Shown here piece after piece: positions 52,482 through 60,613 of a stretch of DNA of 64,000 bases. This DNA comes from Myroides oncorhynchi (lineage in GTDB: Bacteria; Bacteroidota; Bacteroidia; Flavobacteriales; Flavobacteriaceae): positions 1 through 64,000 of the forward strand of contig NZ_JAJJMP010000001.1 in assembly GCF_020905415.1 (NCBI RefSeq), given 5' to 3'. The first letter of the stretch is position 1. Each line of letters begins with the position of its first letter. The position numbers were made by a program, and so were the translations under genes. The notes below the pieces were generated by a model. That model saw nothing but the letters and a program-made list of their open reading frames with translations, did no database searches and was not told the DNA's origin.

Positions 52482-54431
52482 TTAATCAGCAGCCTCGTTT
52501 GACACATATTTTAATAACACCTTGTAATCTGCTTTTACAGGTAAAACACTATACATATTATTTACCCCGAATCTAAATGATACAGATACCCCAACATTGT
52601 TAGTAACATCTGTCACCCCACTTACAAGCAGTTTATTATCTTTATCATAAACCTGGGCTGTAAGCAAATAACTTAAATTAGCAACTGGGATAGCTTTGAT
52701 TGCAGAATTATATCCCAAGGCTGTTCCTGTAGCATTAGGTTCAACTACAGTACCATCAGCTATTTTAAGGGTATAAACCTTAAATCCATCAACTACTTCA
52801 TTAGTTGCTATAGGTGTAGCGGTAGTAACTACAATATGTTTAGATTCCCATTGAGGTTTACCTGTTTTATCTGTAGTTAAATGTTTATTTTTATTAGCCA
52901 GATCAGTAGCCAATTTATCCACTGTCAATGTACTGGCAGCAATCTTAGCATTTGTAATATTTAAATCTTTAATCTTAACTGTTGTTACTGCATCGGTTGC
53001 TAATTTAACATCAGATACTCCACCATCTTTAAGACTAATAGTGGTTGCCTTTAAGATTGAATTATCAGCCGTAGTAACCGAAGAGGTACCATCACCTACT
53101 ACTATTCCACCACCTGTTGTTAATGTCGCTTTAGTTGCAATATCTGTTTTAGCAACCCATGTTGGTTTTTTATTGGCATCTGTGGTCAACACTAAATCTA
53201 CTCCGGTTCCCTCAGCTAATTTTCCCAAGGTGATTGCACCATCAGCCACCTTAGTTGTCGTTACTGCATTACTTGCTAATTTAACCTCAGATACTCCACC
53301 ATCTTTAAGACTAATAGTGGTTGCCTTTAAGATTGAATTATCAGCCGTGGTAACCGAAGAGGTACCATCACCTACTACTATTCCACCACCTGTTGTTAAT
53401 GTAGCTTTAGTTGCAATATCTGTTTTAGCAACCCATGTTGGTTTTTTATTGGCATCTGTAGTCAACACTAAATCTACTCCAGTTCCCTCAGCTAATTTTC
53501 CCAAGGTTACAGCTCCATCCACTATCTTATCTGTAGTTACTGCTGCATCATCAATCATTGTACTTTTAATACCCTTAGTATCTATCTCTAATGTTGTCGC
53601 TGCTAGTAGTGCGCCTGTACCACCACTAGTAACTTTAATTGCACCAACTCCTGTTAGGTCAGCTTTATTGGTAATATCTTTTATCTCAACAATTGGCTTA
53701 CCTGTTTTCCATTTTTTATCAGCTCCATATATTAAAGCTTCTCCAAAATTAGTATCACCAGGTGTTACAACCTCAATACCTTTAATTTTATCTACACTGG
53801 TATTGTCTGCCTTACCTGTTACATCTCCTGCCAAAGTAATTCCATTTGGCAAAGCTGATATGGTATATTCCATCAAAGGTGCCTCTGGTGTACCAATGTC
53901 TGTACCTACAACTTTTATTCCAGGTCCATCTACAAAAGAAACCCCAGCAGCTTTAGCCGATACTAAACTATTAATCCAGGTTTTAAAATTCTCACTGTTT
54001 TTTAATTCCTTAGAAATTTCAATATCTGTTGACAATCCTTTTTCGTCTTTATAAGACAATACCGTTTCTTTGTTTTCTATTTTAACTGAAAGACTTGTTA
54101 ATGTTTCAGATAACTCAGTACTTGACTTTGACATCAAGGCTTTCCATAGAGTTCCATTCCAGAAATAATATCCTGAGGTTAATACCGAACCAGTTCCCTT
54201 TTTATGGTATACTAATAGACTTTCTGGATAATCTCCTCCTTTAATAGTTGTTTTATCATCTTCTTTTAACAAGTTTACACGTGGAATCAAAATACCTTTG
54301 GTATCTGATCCAACATCTAATACCGCAGTAGCATCAGGTAAAACAGATTTACCAATACCTACACCTTCTTGAGCTTGTATTGCACTTAGTGTCATAAAGG
54401 CAACACCAACAAATAGTAGTTTCTTTTTCAT
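52482..54431 (-). CDS. Exported repeat protein, 649 aa, compact relative of the giants
   Basis: Signal peptide ends LSAIQA/QEGVG. The block's N-terminal module is present (TAVLDVGSDTKGILIPRVNL, SLLVYHK, SGYYFWNGTLWKALM). The middle holds a predicted helical stretch and DGPGIKVVGTD, then two 92-aa tandem repeats (LGKLAEGTGVDLVLTTDANK, TTGGGIVVGDGTSS, ISLKDGGVS) with the same AVTTxKI linkers as in the giants. The C-terminal ~110 aa (after VVTTATPIATNEV) form a distinct beta domain ending VLLKYVSNEAAD, unlike the giants' C-terminus. It is the first gene of a four-gene unit. A structural surface role is inferred. Confidence 0.78.
   Translation of the reverse strand: MKKKLLFVGVAFMTLSAIQAQEGVGIGKSVLPDATAVLDVGSDTKGILIPRVNLLKEDDKTTIKGGDYPESLLVYHKKGTGSVLTSGYYFWNGTLWKALMSKSSTELSETLTSLSVKIENKETVLSYKDEKGLSTDIEISKELKNSENFKTWINSLVSAKAAGVSFVDGPGIKVVGTDIGTPEAPLMEYTISALPNGITLAGDVTGKADNTSVDKIKGIEVVTPGDTNFGEALIYGADKKWKTGKPIVEIKDITNKADLTGVGAIKVTSGGTGALLAATTLEIDTKGIKSTMIDDAAVTTDKIVDGAVTLGKLAEGTGVDLVLTTDANKKPTWVAKTDIATKATLTTGGGIVVGDGTSSVTTADNSILKATTISLKDGGVSEVKLASNAVTTTKVADGAITLGKLAEGTGVDLVLTTDANKKPTWVAKTDIATKATLTTGGGIVVGDGTSSVTTADNSILKATTISLKDGGVSDVKLATDAVTTVKIKDLNITNAKIAASTLTVDKLATDLANKNKHLTTDKTGKPQWESKHIVVTTATPIATNEVVDGFKVYTLKIADGTVVEPNATGTALGYNSAIKAIPVANLSYLLTAQVYDKDNKLLVSGVTDVTNNVGVSVSFRFGVNNMYSVLPVKADYKVLLKYVSNEAAD
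53001..53552 (-). repeat. 276-bp tandem duplication within the 649-aa gene
   Basis: The word TAATTTAAC followed by TCAGATACTCCACC recurs at 53001 and 53277, a spacing of 276 bp or 92 codons. The two copies differ at only a few positions, so the duplication is recent or homogenised and preserves the reading frame. Confidence 0.9.
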
Positions 54432-54826
54432 AGTATTCTTTTTATAATATTCATCTGTTTTTTAAAGTTAAAAATAATCTATACCAACCATAAATTACCT
54501 TAACAATAGACGAAATTAATAAATAAATTAACACAATTAACAATTAAAACAAATATTATTAATAATTACATCCTAGTAGCCTCTACAAAAGATTGTTCTA
54601 TTACATACAAAACAGGAAGTTTTATCAAAAAATAAAATCAAAAAGTCTTTTTACTTCAACAAAAAGACCATAAAACTATTTTTTTTAAAAAAATAAACTC
54701 ATCTAATTAATTACTTATAAAAAACACCTATCTGGATACTCTTTTGTTTTAAACTAAAAAAACCCTTAGTAGATAATTCTCTATTAAGGGTTTTTTAATT
54801 TTTTATACTCTTTATTATTCGTCTTG
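54432..54826. other. 395-bp intergenic region
   Basis: Very AT-rich and without coding signal. It should contain the promoter of the four-gene surface unit; only a one-mismatch -7 (AATATTTG on the minus strand near 54550) is seen. The acetyltransferase terminator is at its right end. Confidence 0.5.
54756..54796 (-). terminator. Terminator after the acetyltransferase gene
   Basis: AAAAAACCCTTA and TAAGGGTTTTTT form a 12-bp stem with a loop that can itself pair partly (TAGA/TCTA). Confidence 0.85.
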
Positions 54827-55543
54827 TCAGACAATTACTTCCCATTCTCCAAATAAATCAAAACCAGAAGCCTCTGCCAATGCTATTGATGGTTTATTAT
54901 CGGTTTGACATCTATACTGTGGAACATATCCTTTTGATACTACATCTCTACTGATAGTCTTCACCAAACGTGTTCCTATTCCCCGGCCTCTATAGGGGTC
55001 TGCTATAATCACTCCTAAATCGGCTAATTTAGTACTGTCCCAAGTATACATACTGCAAACACCTATTAAGATTCCTTTATCAAATGCCCCATACACTACC
55101 CAATGATCTAACGAAACATATGCTCCATCTAGATCATCTTCTGTACAAATCGATTCAAACTGATTAAATACTTGTTTATCAAACTCTCGATTCAATACTC
55201 GAATAATTATACCATCTTCTGCTTCAGGGGTATTAGGGACTTTATTATAAGGTAAATAATAAATACAATCCGCAGGATGTAATACTAACTTACATTTAGA
55301 TATTTCTTTTCTTAAAGAGGCAATAGAATACTCTTTTAAATTGCTAAGTTTTAATTCACTAGCAACTACTGGATTTGCCACTACCATGATATGCTTATTG
55401 GTCATCTCTAAAATCATCATTTTATAAGAATTATCCAATTTAGGATTAGACACTAAAGTAAGTAACTCATCAAAATGAACAATATCTCCATTTATCATTT
55501 GAGATTTCCAATACCTATGTACTACATCTGAAAAATTATTCAT
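54827..55543 (-). CDS. GNAT-family N-acetyltransferase
   Basis: This is a 238-aa acetyl-CoA-dependent transferase. The acetyl-CoA-binding signature is in the C-terminal half, DLGVIIADPYRGRGIGTRLVKTISRDV (the R/Q-x-x-G-x-G/A pattern), followed by CQTDNKPSIALAEASGF. The N-terminal ~100 residues are a separate unrecognised domain, as in two-domain GNAT proteins with a GCN5-like C-terminus. I start at 55543 (MNNFSDVV); nine more codons are open upstream. It is monocistronic with a terminator downstream. Substrate unknown. Confidence 0.82.
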   Translation of the reverse strand: MNNFSDVVHRYWKSQMINGDIVHFDELLTLVSNPKLDNSYKMMILEMTNKHIMVVANPVVASELKLSNLKEYSIASLRKEISKCKLVLHPADCIYYLPYNKVPNTPEAEDGIIIRVLNREFDKQVFNQFESICTEDDLDGAYVSLDHWVVYGAFDKGILIGVCSMYTWDSTKLADLGVIIADPYRGRGIGTRLVKTISRDVVSKGYVPQYRCQTDNKPSIALAEASGFDLFGEWEVIV

Positions 55544-55702
55544 ATATTTTTTATATAATTTCAATATCAAATTAACTCATCTATTTACCTACTATTAGTA
55601 AGGATTCTTTCTATTTTAAAAAAAGCCTATTTGACTAACATGTCTGATTAATCAAACACTAAACAGATGATAATTGATACATAATCAACAATAAAACTAA
55701 TT

Positions 55703-56554
55703 TTATTTCTCTAGCAAATTCTCAGAATTATAATGACTAATTCTAAGCATTTTTTGTTGAAAAACCAACATCAATATTCCTATTAGGATAAATGGTAAAC
55801 TTAACCACTGTCCCATATTAAACATCATATCTTGTTCAAAAGACACTTGATTTTCCTTAAAAAATTCTAATATAAATCTAGTTGTAAACATCAAAATCAA
55901 AAAATAAGCAAAGACTACTCCATTATTCTTCAATTTTTTATTATGATATAAAAACCACAAAAACACCCCTGTTAGAATATAGCCAAATGCTTCATATAAT
56001 TGGGTTGGATGACGAGGAATCATATCATCGTTTGCAAATATCACCCCCCATGCCCCGTTTGTTGGTTTACCATATATCTCTGAATTCATAAAATTACCAA
56101 AACGAATAAACGCTCCTGCAATAGGCACTCCTAATGCGATTTTATCTAAGATCCAAAACACATTTATTTTATACTTAACACAATACAGATAGATTGCAAA
56201 CAACACCCCTATGGCTGCACCATGACTTGCTAGGCCCATAAATCCCACATACTCATATACACCATTAATCTTAGCAAAAGGAATGATTATCTCTAAGGGA
56301 TTGTGCATATAGTAATCAAATTCATAAAATAGACAATGTCCTAATCTAGCCCCCAATACTGTACCTAGGATTATATATAATAAAAGTTTGTCTAAATAAA
56401 ATTGCGATATACGTTCTTTTTCAAATACATAACTTACTATCTTATAACCTATTATAATACCTAATGCAAAAAGGATTCCATAATAACGCACAGGTATAGC
56501 ACCTATTTTAATCATTTCGGGATTAGCATCCCATAGCACAACAGCTAAACTCAT
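55703..56554 (-). CDS. lgt: Prolipoprotein diacylglyceryl transferase Lgt
   Basis: This inner-membrane enzyme transfers diacylglycerol from phosphatidylglycerol to the lipobox cysteine of prolipoproteins, the first step of lipoprotein maturation. The 283-aa length is normal, with about seven TM helices. The Lgt signature is RFGNFMNSEIYGKPT, and other conserved parts are GARLGHCLFYE and RHPTQLYEAFGY. It serves the lipoproteins encoded in this window (efflux adaptor, channel, DUF3829 protein). Identification is secure. Confidence 0.95.
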   Translation of the reverse strand: MSLAVVLWDANPEMIKIGAIPVRYYGILFALGIIIGYKIVSYVFEKERISQFYLDKLLLYIILGTVLGARLGHCLFYEFDYYMHNPLEIIIPFAKINGVYEYVGFMGLASHGAAIGVLFAIYLYCVKYKINVFWILDKIALGVPIAGAFIRFGNFMNSEIYGKPTNGAWGVIFANDDMIPRHPTQLYEAFGYILTGVFLWFLYHNKKLKNNGVVFAYFLILMFTTRFILEFFKENQVSFEQDMMFNMGQWLSLPFILIGILMLVFQQKMLRISHYNSENLLEK

Positions 56555-56903
56555 CTATTTGATTTAATTATTTATAAGCTTGCAAAGTACTGTATTTCTA
56601 CCAACACGTATATATAATATTTTCTTAATAAAATTGTTGTTTTTAACAATAAAGTTAGCAGCGAAAATAGTTTATTTTACTAAAGCTCTACAATATACTC
56701 TTGATTTAAACTACACTTAATTTAGTACTCTAAAAAACAGACCTTTATTTTTCATATAACTCTACATATTAACTTTTTACAGATTAACCTAAGCATATCA
56801 ACAACAAAACATTATTGAATTATTAACAATGCAATATCAACAAGAAACCAAAATTTTATCTTGTTATCATTATATTTGAGTGAAACATAAAAAAGATAAT
56901 ATT
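56555..56903. other. 349-bp divergent intergenic region
   Basis: It is AT-rich and lies between lgt and the butanediol dehydrogenase gene. The dehydrogenase -7 element (56871-56878) is the only signal seen. The GTG at 56880 falls beside this element and is not used as the start. Confidence 0.5.
56871..56878 (+). promoter_or_regulatory. -7 element for the butanediol dehydrogenase gene
   Basis: TATATTTG matches TAnnTTTG and sits 25 bp before ATG 56904. The -33 region is poor. Confidence 0.55.
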
Positions 56904-57971
56904 ATGACTACAATGAAAGCAGCACGTTGGTATGCAGCAAAAGATATTAGAGTAGAACAAATTCAAATACCAACTCCTGGTAAAGGACAAGTAAAAGTGG
57001 CTGTGCAATATGCAGGAATCTGTGGATCTGATTTGCATGAATATGTACATGGACCACAGTTAATTCCTTTAGATAAACCATATCCCCTTAACGGACATCA
57101 AGGAGTAACTACACTGGGTCATGAATTCTCTGGTATTGTAGAAGAATTAGGTGAAGCAGTAAAAAATATTAAAGTAGGAGATCGCGTAGTAATCGAACCA
57201 ATATATAAAAACTTCGATAGCCCATTTGTTGGCGCTGGAGAATATAATTTAGGAGAGCACTTAGGTTTTATCGGGTTATCAGGTAATGGTGGTTTTGCTA
57301 AATATGTAGTTGTAGAGGATTATATGATTCACAAAATCCCAGATACAATGTCATTTGAGCAAGGAGCATTAGTAGAGCCTGCTGCTGTGGCTGTATACTC
57401 AGTATTACAAAGTGGATTAAAAGTAGGACAATCTGTATTAGTATCTGGGGCAGGTCCCATTGGTCTATTATGTGCTCAAGCTGCATTGGCAGCTGGTGCA
57501 TCTACTGTAATTGTAACTGATGTAGCAGAAAAACGTCTAGATAAAGCAAGAGAAATCGGAGCTACCCACGTATTTAATGCCATGCAGGCTGATTTACCTG
57601 CTAAAATTAAAGCATTAACTGGTGAATTAGGAGTAAATGTATTTCTAGATTGCGCAGGAGTACAAGCTTCTTATAATACTGGTATTGCCTCTACTCGTAA
57701 CGGAGGAACTGCTGTATTAGTAGCTTTATTTGGCAAGCCTGTTCAACATGATGCATTAGATCAAGTATTAAGAGAAATTACTATCAAAGGAGTGATTGCT
57801 TATAGAAATATCTTCCCTGAGGTGATTAACTTGATTGATTCTGGTCGTATGGATGTGGAAAAATTAGTTACTAATAAAATTAGCTTAGACCAGATTGTAA
57901 CAGATGGCTTTGAAGCTTTAGTTAACAATCCTGAACAAGTTAAAGTTCTTATTGAAATCAATAGAGCCTAA
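56904..57971 (+). CDS. bdhA: 2,3-butanediol dehydrogenase (zinc-type, MDR family)
   Basis: This 355-aa NAD-dependent dehydrogenase interconverts acetoin and 2,3-butanediol. The N-terminus MKAARWYAAKDIRVE closely follows known (R,R)-butanediol dehydrogenases. Catalytic zinc ligands lie in GICGSDLHEY and TLGHEFSG, and the NAD-binding Rossmann motif is GAGPIGLLCAQ. The structural-zinc cysteine lobe of classical alcohol dehydrogenases is absent (PIYKNFDSPFVGAGEYNLGEHLGFIGL), as in the Bacillus enzyme. I use ATG 56904; ATG 56913 (MKAARW) is also possible. It is a single gene with its own promoter and a terminator at 58025. Physiological direction unknown. Confidence 0.88.
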   Translation: MTTMKAARWYAAKDIRVEQIQIPTPGKGQVKVAVQYAGICGSDLHEYVHGPQLIPLDKPYPLNGHQGVTTLGHEFSGIVEELGEAVKNIKVGDRVVIEPIYKNFDSPFVGAGEYNLGEHLGFIGLSGNGGFAKYVVVEDYMIHKIPDTMSFEQGALVEPAAVAVYSVLQSGLKVGQSVLVSGAGPIGLLCAQAALAAGASTVIVTDVAEKRLDKAREIGATHVFNAMQADLPAKIKALTGELGVNVFLDCAGVQASYNTGIASTRNGGTAVLVALFGKPVQHDALDQVLREITIKGVIAYRNIFPEVINLIDSGRMDVEKLVTNKISLDQIVTDGFEALVNNPEQVKVLIEINRA

Positions 57972-58024
57972 CTTTAATTAAGCATGATTTACCTTAACAA
58001 GCTTAAGGTATTCTTTCTAATAAC

Positions 58025-58058
58025 AAAAGCCATTACTTGTTTAGAGTAATGGCTTTTT
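58025..58058. terminator. Bidirectional terminator
   Basis: AAAAGCCATTACT and AGTAATGGCTTTT pair around a short loop, between convergent bdhA and the S24 repressor gene. Confidence 0.92.
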
Positions 58059-58096
58059 TATATTGAATTAACGATTTTACCGTTGTTTATTTTTTT

Positions 58097-58864
58097 CTAT
58101 TTAACTTTCTTAATCACCTCTCCTAGCATATGTCTAATCTCTTGGAACATAGCTTTAGTATCTGGTTCGCCTAAATCCTCAGGCTTAAACTCTTCTGTAG
58201 CTATACTACTTGCATATTCCCATATCTCTAATATATCATATGCTTTGATGCGATAAGGTTCATAAAACGTATTGTCTGAGTGTAATTCTAACGTCTTGTC
58301 ATCTATGCGATATACACGTTTATATACAACTCCCTCTGTAGATGTAATAATGATATAGGTATGCCCATTACGTACATAATCTAACTTCTCAATATAGCTA
58401 CCGATGATAAAAGATCCTTCTTGATGTGGAGGCATAGAATCCCCTTCTATAGGAAATGCTCTATATTTTCCTTCTTTTAAAAATGGCAATGAGATTTGAT
58501 CTAGATTTTGAATAAACTCCGGATCGGCATACCCTGTCAAATATCCTGCTCTTGCTTTATGAGGAATAATTTCAATAAAGTTATTGCCATGTGGATCAAC
58601 CATAATGGGCAATAGGATACGGTTATCCTCAAGCTTTAACAAATCTTGCATTGGGACTTTGCGCAGGTCAACCGAAATCATCAAGTCAACACTGACATGA
58701 AAGAAACGAGAGATACGCAATAATACCTCTAATGGTGGTTCTGAAGCTCCCTCCTCATATTTCGAATATCGTGCACGAGTTATCATTAACTCGTCTGCTA
58801 CCTTTTGCTGAGACATAATCTTCTGAGCACGTAAATACCTAATATTATCTGATAGAAATGACAT
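58097..58864 (-). CDS. XRE-HTH / S24 LexA-like self-cleaving repressor
   Basis: This 255-aa SOS-type repressor has an XRE helix-turn-helix at about 5-62 (MSQQKVADELMITRARYSKYEEG) and a C-terminal S24 peptidase domain. The catalytic Ser-Lys dyad is S143 (IEGDSMPPHQ) and K182 (VVYKRVY). A probable autocleavage site, Ala106-Gly107 (KARAGYL), lies 36 residues before the serine, as in LexA and UmuD. It is divergent from the Y-family polymerase gene. Two matched inverted repeats in the 85-bp gap are likely its operators, so it probably represses itself and the polymerases until DNA damage. It uses an XRE-type rather than LexA-type DNA-binding domain. Confidence 0.88.
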   Translation of the reverse strand: MSFLSDNIRYLRAQKIMSQQKVADELMITRARYSKYEEGASEPPLEVLLRISRFFHVSVDLMISVDLRKVPMQDLLKLEDNRILLPIMVDPHGNNFIEIIPHKARAGYLTGYADPEFIQNLDQISLPFLKEGKYRAFPIEGDSMPPHQEGSFIIGSYIEKLDYVRNGHTYIIITSTEGVVYKRVYRIDDKTLELHSDNTFYEPYRIKAYDILEIWEYASSIATEEFKPEDLGEPDTKAMFQEIRHMLGEVIKKVK

Positions 58865-58883
58865 TTGCTATTATTTATAGCAC
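58865..58883. promoter_or_regulatory. Operator-like inverted repeat 1
   Basis: TTGCTA-N7-TAGCAC: the half-sites are complementary at five of six positions. It abuts the repressor start codon and its -7 element (58884-58891, minus strand TATATTTG), a good place for autorepression. Confidence 0.6.
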
Positions 58884-58891
58884 CAAATATA
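58884..58891 (-). promoter_or_regulatory. -7 element of the S24 repressor gene
   Basis: TATATTTG on the minus strand, an exact TAnnTTTG match 19 bp upstream of ATG 58864. Confidence 0.58.
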
Positions 58892-58898
58892 CATATAA

Positions 58899-58917
58899 TT
58901 GCTAACATAAATAGTAA
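58899..58917. promoter_or_regulatory. Operator-like inverted repeat 2
   Basis: TTGCTA-N7-TAGTAA has the same half-site and spacing as repeat 1. It overlaps the -7 element of the polymerase gene (TAATTTTG, 58915-58922), as expected for a repressor site. Centre-to-centre distance to repeat 1 is 34 bp. Confidence 0.6.
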
Positions 58918-58922
58918 TTTTG
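58915..58922 (+). promoter_or_regulatory. -7 element of the Y-family polymerase gene
   Basis: TAATTTTG matches TAnnTTTG, 26 bp before ATG 58949. Confidence 0.55.
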
Positions 58923-58948
58923 TTCAAGAATTTATAATTACTTCTATA

Positions 58949-60103
58949 ATGGAAAGAGCCATCGCACACTTAGATTTAGATACTTTTTTTGTATCCTGTG
59001 AGCGCTTAATAGATTCTTCTCTAAATGAGAAACCTCTTATTATAGGAGGTGGTGATCGCGGAGTGGTCTCGAGCTGCTCTTATGAAGCTAGACAATTTGG
59101 GGTAAGGGCTGCTATGCCTATCCGTATGGCTACTCGTCTATGCCCACAAGCTATTGTTAGAAGAGGAGATATGCATTTTTATTCTAAGATGTCTCACCTT
59201 GTGACGGATATTATAATAGAGAAAGCTCCAGTTCTAGAAAAGGCAAGTATAGATGAGTTCTACCTTGACTTAACAGGTATGGATAAGTTCTTTGGCTCTT
59301 CACTATGGATAAAAGAGTTAGCCCAAACTATACAAAAAGAGTCAGGATTACCGCTAAGTTATGCTTTATCTATCAATAAAACTGTTTCTAAAATCGGTAC
59401 TGGAGAGGCTAAGCCACTTGGGGCTTTAAATATCACAGCTTCTCAGGTACAACCTTTTCTCAACCCACTATCTATTCGAAAAATACCAATGCTCGGAGAG
59501 GTTAGCTATACACTACTCTCGCGTATAGGTATTCGAAATATACAGACGCTATCTGAAATGCCTTATCAGATACTCCAAAAGCTATTAGGTAAAAATGGAA
59601 CTGACTTATGGAGAAAAGCCAATGGTATAGATCTGACTCCAGTAGAACCTTACAAAGAGCGAAAGTCTATCTCTTCTGAACATACCTTTGATCAAGATAC
59701 GATAGATATTCCAATGTTAAAGGCAATCTTCACTGGTATGGTCGAAAAACTCGCTTATCAATTGCGATCAGAAGAATGGTTAACCTCTGTAGTTACAGTC
59801 AAAATACGCTATACCAATTTTGATACTGAAACCAAACAGAATAGAATAAGCTATACTTCTGCTGATCATACCCTTATCAAATTAGTACACGAGTTATTTG
59901 ATAAGTTGTTTCAACGCAGAATGAGATTGCGCCTAATAGGCGTGCAACTAAGTGGATTAGTACGAGGTACTTATCAAATGAATTTATTCGAAGATACAGA
60001 AGAAATGATGGCACTCTATCAGGCTATGGATAGAATGAAAAAAAGGTACGGGGTAGATGCCGTAGCTAGGTGCTCAGGAGCTGTTTTGAAAATAAGGGAA
60101 TAG
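58949..60103 (+). CDS. dinB: Y-family DNA polymerase (DinB/Pol IV type)
   Basis: This 384-aa translesion polymerase replicates past damaged bases. Catalytic acidic residues are D9 (AHLDLDTFF) and the SIDEFYLDL motif; the second Phe of TFF (F14) is the usual steric gate against ribonucleotides. Palm, fingers and thumb are followed by the little-finger domain from about residue 235. I start at 58949 (MERAIAHLD) because the longer frame to 58865 runs through the operator and promoter region. It is the effector gene divergent from the S24 repressor. The error-prone DnaE gene follows 510 bp downstream on the same strand. It lacks the long C-terminal tail typical of ImuB. Confidence 0.9.
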   Translation: MERAIAHLDLDTFFVSCERLIDSSLNEKPLIIGGGDRGVVSSCSYEARQFGVRAAMPIRMATRLCPQAIVRRGDMHFYSKMSHLVTDIIIEKAPVLEKASIDEFYLDLTGMDKFFGSSLWIKELAQTIQKESGLPLSYALSINKTVSKIGTGEAKPLGALNITASQVQPFLNPLSIRKIPMLGEVSYTLLSRIGIRNIQTLSEMPYQILQKLLGKNGTDLWRKANGIDLTPVEPYKERKSISSEHTFDQDTIDIPMLKAIFTGMVEKLAYQLRSEEWLTSVVTVKIRYTNFDTETKQNRISYTSADHTLIKLVHELFDKLFQRRMRLRLIGVQLSGLVRGTYQMNLFEDTEEMMALYQAMDRMKKRYGVDAVARCSGAVLKIRE

Positions 60104-60613
60104 TTTTTTTTGTGTGATGGTGTTGTTTGCTCACCCACATCTGCTGGTTCGATCACTAAAACTGTTCACAAAACACTTTTAAACCCTCAGTTTTATAATG
60201 GTGTTATTTTGTGTCCATTGGGGTGAAAGCAATTTGTTAAATTAAAAATCATAAATTAAGAATCACTCCCCTTTCCATTAGCAGATGTGTATTGTGGCTA
60301 CAGTGTGGAAACACAAAATACAATGCTTCCTTTGTCAGTAGGATCTTTACAGTTAGTTTATCCACATACTATGTCCTTGTGAAAAAACTAAGGATATTAT
60401 TCTATGTGGATATATGATAGATATTATATTAATAATCTCGTTACCATTAAGTTAATAAAAGTCAGAAGGTTTTACTCAGACAAGACACCGTGGTTACCAG
60501 GTGGACGTGTTTTGTGCAAATACACATCACGCACTACAGGTTTGAAAAAATGCAAGTATCCTTACTATTAGAGAATATATATACACCCCACTACATCACA
60601 AAAAAATAAAAAA
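60104..60613. other. 510-bp gene-free region with DnaA-box-like sites
   Basis: No coding signal on either strand. It holds a perfect strong DnaA box TTATCCACA (60358-60366), a one-mismatch inverted box TGTGGATAT (60405-60413), two weaker two-mismatch boxes (60293-60301, 60304-60312), an AT-rich stretch (60411-60462) beside the boxes, and a 10-bp inverted repeat CACATCTGCT/AGCAGATGTG at 60136-60145 and 60280-60289. It must also hold the dnaE promoter, but no exact TAnnTTTG is seen there. See findings for the origin hypothesis. Confidence 0.5.

Noticed and set aside
53041..54054. 337-aa plus-strand open frame opposite the 649-aa gene
   Set aside because: Its translation repeats exactly with the 276-bp duplication of the sense gene and has a Val/Ser/Ala/Pro-rich composition. 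The sense strand has signal peptide and domain evidence, so this is a shadow.
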